From positions 1 through 6,576 of the forward strand of contig CAKSCN010000140.1 of the NCBI GenBank assembly GCA_934444485.1: a stretch of 6,576 bases of DNA, given 5' to 3'. This document shows positions 5,339 to 6,576 of the stretch, one piece after another. The translations under genes were made by a program, and so were the position numbers. The stretch comes from an uncultured Eubacteriales bacterium. Lineage in GTDB: Bacteria > Bacillota > Clostridia > Oscillospirales > CAG-382. The notes under the pieces were generated by a model. The model was not told the DNA's origin, ran no database searches, and was given only the letters and a program-made list of their open reading frames with translations. Each line of letters starts with the position of its first letter. The first letter of the stretch is position 1.

Positions 5339-6445
5339 TCAATCGACACGGAGAGCCTTTTCGCCCTCACGCATTAATAGAAAATCCGCAATAACAAGAG
5401 CCGCCGCCGCATCGACAACCGGTGCCGCCCTCATAACGACGCACGGGTCATGCCGACCGTGAATCGAGAGTTTTGCGTTTTCTCCGGTTTCGATATTGAC
5501 GGTATCCTGCTCTTTTGCTATCGACGGCGTCGGCTTTACTGCGGTTCTGAAAAGTATCGGCATACCGTTCGTGATGCCGCCGTTTATTCCGCCGTTATTG
5601 TTGGTGCGTGTAAAGATACCGCCGTTTCCGTCTGAGTAAAACGGATCGTTAGCCTCGCTTGCGCATTTATCGGCAAAGCCGAAGCCAAGTCCGAACTCAA
5701 CGCCTTTTACGGCAGGTATCGAGAAAAGAATATGCGAAAGCTCGCTCTCCACGCTGTCAAACCACGGCTCGCCGAGTCCGGCACCGACGCCGAGAATTGC
5801 GGTCTCGAGAATGCCTCCGACGCTGTCAAGGTTTTCCTTTGCTTCGATTATCTTCGACCTCATGCGCTCTGCGGCGTTTTCGTCAAGCACGGGGAATCTG
5901 TCGGTCGGGATTGTGCGAAGGTAGTCTGCGTCGCTTTGCAAATTCTCAAAACTTCGATCGGAGACACCGGCACATCTTGCGGCGTGTGTGACGACCGTTA
6001 TTCCCTTTTTTTCAAGTGCGCATTTGACTATGCCTGCCGCCGCAACAAACGCCGCCGTAAGTCTTGCGGAAAAGTGACCGCCGCCTCTGTAGTCCTCGAA
6101 GCCGCCGTATTTTACGTGTGCGGTATAGTCGGCGTGAGACGGACGTGCGAGAAAGCGTGTACTTTCATAATCGCCGCTGTGTGTATCCGCATTTTCTATT
6201 ATGACGGTTATCGGAGTCCCGGTCGTTTTTCCGCCGTAAACTCCGCTCACGATTTTCGGGGCATCGCTCTCGTGTCTTGCGGTCGAGGTCTCACCTTTCG
6301 CACGGCGTCTGTCAAGCTCGTGAATTATATAGGCTTCGTCAATGTCAACTCCGGGCGACACGCCGTCGAGAACCGCACCTATACAGCTTCCGTGACTCTC
6401 GCCGAAAAGCGTAACCGTAAGTGTGTTTCCGAATGTATTCTTCAT
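5339..6445 (-). CDS. aroC: Chorismate synthase
   Basis: Converts EPSP to chorismate by anti-1,4-elimination of phosphate, using reduced FMN; seventh and last common step; cytosolic, usually a tetramer. The 368 residues are normal for the family. Family blocks in order: GESHGSCIG (15-23) with His18; RRRAKGETSTARHESD (46-61), the variant of RRxPGxSxxTTxRxExD; RPSHADYT (101-108) with His104; DYRGGGHFSARLTA (118-131); NNNGGINGGITNG (282-294); KPTPSI (304-309); and GRHDPCVVMRA (330-340) with Arg331 and Asp333. Both catalytic His and the Asp are kept. The usual GGRSSARET reads GGHFSARLT, a clade-type variant rather than damage. ATG at 6445 follows AGAGGAT, located in the end of the preceding gene, with rather long spacing (10-12 nt depending on the core used), but MKNTFGNTL matches the family N-terminus. 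It lies 7 bp after the probable aroB. Confidence 0.98.
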   Translation of the reverse strand: MKNTFGNTLTVTLFGESHGSCIGAVLDGVSPGVDIDEAYIIHELDRRRAKGETSTARHESDAPKIVSGVYGGKTTGTPITVIIENADTHSGDYESTRFLARPSHADYTAHVKYGGFEDYRGGGHFSARLTAAFVAAAGIVKCALEKKGITVVTHAARCAGVSDRSFENLQSDADYLRTIPTDRFPVLDENAAERMRSKIIEAKENLDSVGGILETAILGVGAGLGEPWFDSVESELSHILFSIPAVKGVEFGLGFGFADKCASEANDPFYSDGNGGIFTRTNNNGGINGGITNGMPILFRTAVKPTPSIAKEQDTVNIETGENAKLSIHGRHDPCVVMRAAPVVDAAAALVIADFLLMREGEKALRVD

Positions 6446-6452
6446 TTATACG

Positions 6453-6576
6453 TCAATCCTCTTTTCGGTGTGAGTTCATGTTTGAAAGTCCGTCTGCGAT
6501 AACGGCACGCATATCTTCAACCGGGCATTTCACTATTTCACGCTTTCCTATTTCACTGACACGAACAACAGACACC
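6453..6576 (-). CDS. aroB: Probable 3-dehydroquinate synthase, C-terminal 40 residues (5' part beyond window)
   Basis: An open frame enters from the right edge and stops with TGA at 6453-6455. The 40 visible residues run VSVVRVSEIGKREIVKCPVE... and end in SNMNSHRKED. They resemble the last strand and helix of clostridial dehydroquinate synthases, where a hydrophobic strand is followed by a EIGKxxIxKxPV-type segment and a final amphipathic helix. The other two frames of this strand carry early stops in the same stretch. No catalytic or metal-binding residue is visible because these lie far upstream in the family. The AroB call rests on this tail, on the 7-bp spacing to aroC, and on its being the only chorismate pathway step not otherwise present. 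If correct, it makes 3-dehydroquinate from DAHP using NAD and a divalent metal. Confidence 0.75.
   Translation of the reverse strand, partial: VSVVRVSEIGKREIVKCPVEDMRAVIADGLSNMNSHRKED
6456..6462 (-). promoter_or_regulatory. Ribosome binding site of aroC, inside the end of aroB
   Basis: AGAGGAT on the minus strand overlapping the last codons before the aroB stop, about 10 nt before the aroC ATG at 6445. The spacing is on the long side. Confidence 0.55.

Larger units (their letters stand above)
1..6576 (-). other. Aromatic amino acid (shikimate-tyrosine) operon
   Basis: Eight co-directional genes with junctions between a 14-bp overlap and a 36-bp gap, and no hairpin-plus-T-run between any of them, indicate one polycistronic transcript read from right to left. 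If the first gene is aroB, it encodes all seven chorismate steps plus TyrA and a HAD phosphatase. The promoter and any leader regulation (for example a T-box or attenuator) must lie right of the window; the 3' terminator lies to the left. Confidence 0.85.

Noticed and set aside
3713..5377. 554-codon open frame on the plus strand opposite aroEK and most of aroQ
   Set aside because: It is codon-aligned with two genuine minus-strand genes, and is open only because those genes avoid TTA, CTA and TCA. The translation has no recognisable domain, and it lacks a matching ribosome site and neighbours on its strand.
5732..6502. 256-codon plus-strand frame opposite aroC
   Set aside because: Codon-aligned shadow of chorismate synthase; composition is rich in Cys, Arg and His with no domain.

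Overview
The window is a compact aromatic amino acid operon from a bacterium. Every gene lies on the minus strand, so it is transcribed from right to left. In transcription order it holds: the 3' end of a probable aroB (dehydroquinate synthase), aroC (chorismate synthase), an aroE-aroK fusion (shikimate dehydrogenase + shikimate kinase), aroQ (type II dehydroquinase), aroA (EPSP synthase), tyrA (prephenate dehydrogenase), a class I DAHP synthase, and the 5' part of a Cof-type HAD phosphatase that runs off the left edge. If the aroB call is right, all seven steps from PEP + erythrose-4-phosphate to chorismate, plus the first committed step to tyrosine, are encoded in about 6.6 kb.

The organism is probably an anaerobic Firmicute of the class Clostridia, in the broad Ruminococcaceae/Oscillospiraceae or Lachnospiraceae range. 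I infer this from protein style: the DAHP synthase N-terminus and KPRTTGDGYKG block, the EPSP synthase CGESGSTLRFL block, the chorismate synthase GGGHFSARLT block, strong AGGAG-type Shine-Dalgarno sequences and roughly even base composition. No marker gene fixes the genus.

Layout: coding density is near total. Gene junctions are 7 bp (aroB/aroC), 36 bp (aroC/aroEK), 21 bp (aroEK/aroQ), a 4-bp ATGA overlap (aroQ/aroA), a 14-bp overlap (aroA/tyrA), 19 bp (tyrA/DAHP synthase) and 12 bp (DAHP synthase/HAD). I see no terminator, promoter, riboswitch, RNA gene, repeat, mobile element or CRISPR array, and no gene-free stretch over 36 bp. The promoter must lie beyond the right edge, and the transcript continues past the left edge.

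How the genes work together: DAHP synthase makes DAHP; AroB cyclises it to dehydroquinate; AroQ dehydrates that; the AroE half of the fusion reduces dehydroshikimate to shikimate and the AroK half phosphorylates it; AroA adds enolpyruvate; AroC forms chorismate. TyrA acts on prephenate, so chorismate mutase (and prephenate dehydratase for phenylalanine) must be encoded elsewhere. Gene order does not follow reaction order: the first enzyme is next to last.

I see no unmistakably new system. The points most worth a second look are the aroE-aroK fusion, non-consensus residues in TyrA at its cofactor-selecting and active-site positions, a short insertion in a predicted effector-loop region of DAHP synthase, and the attached HAD phosphatase of unknown role.
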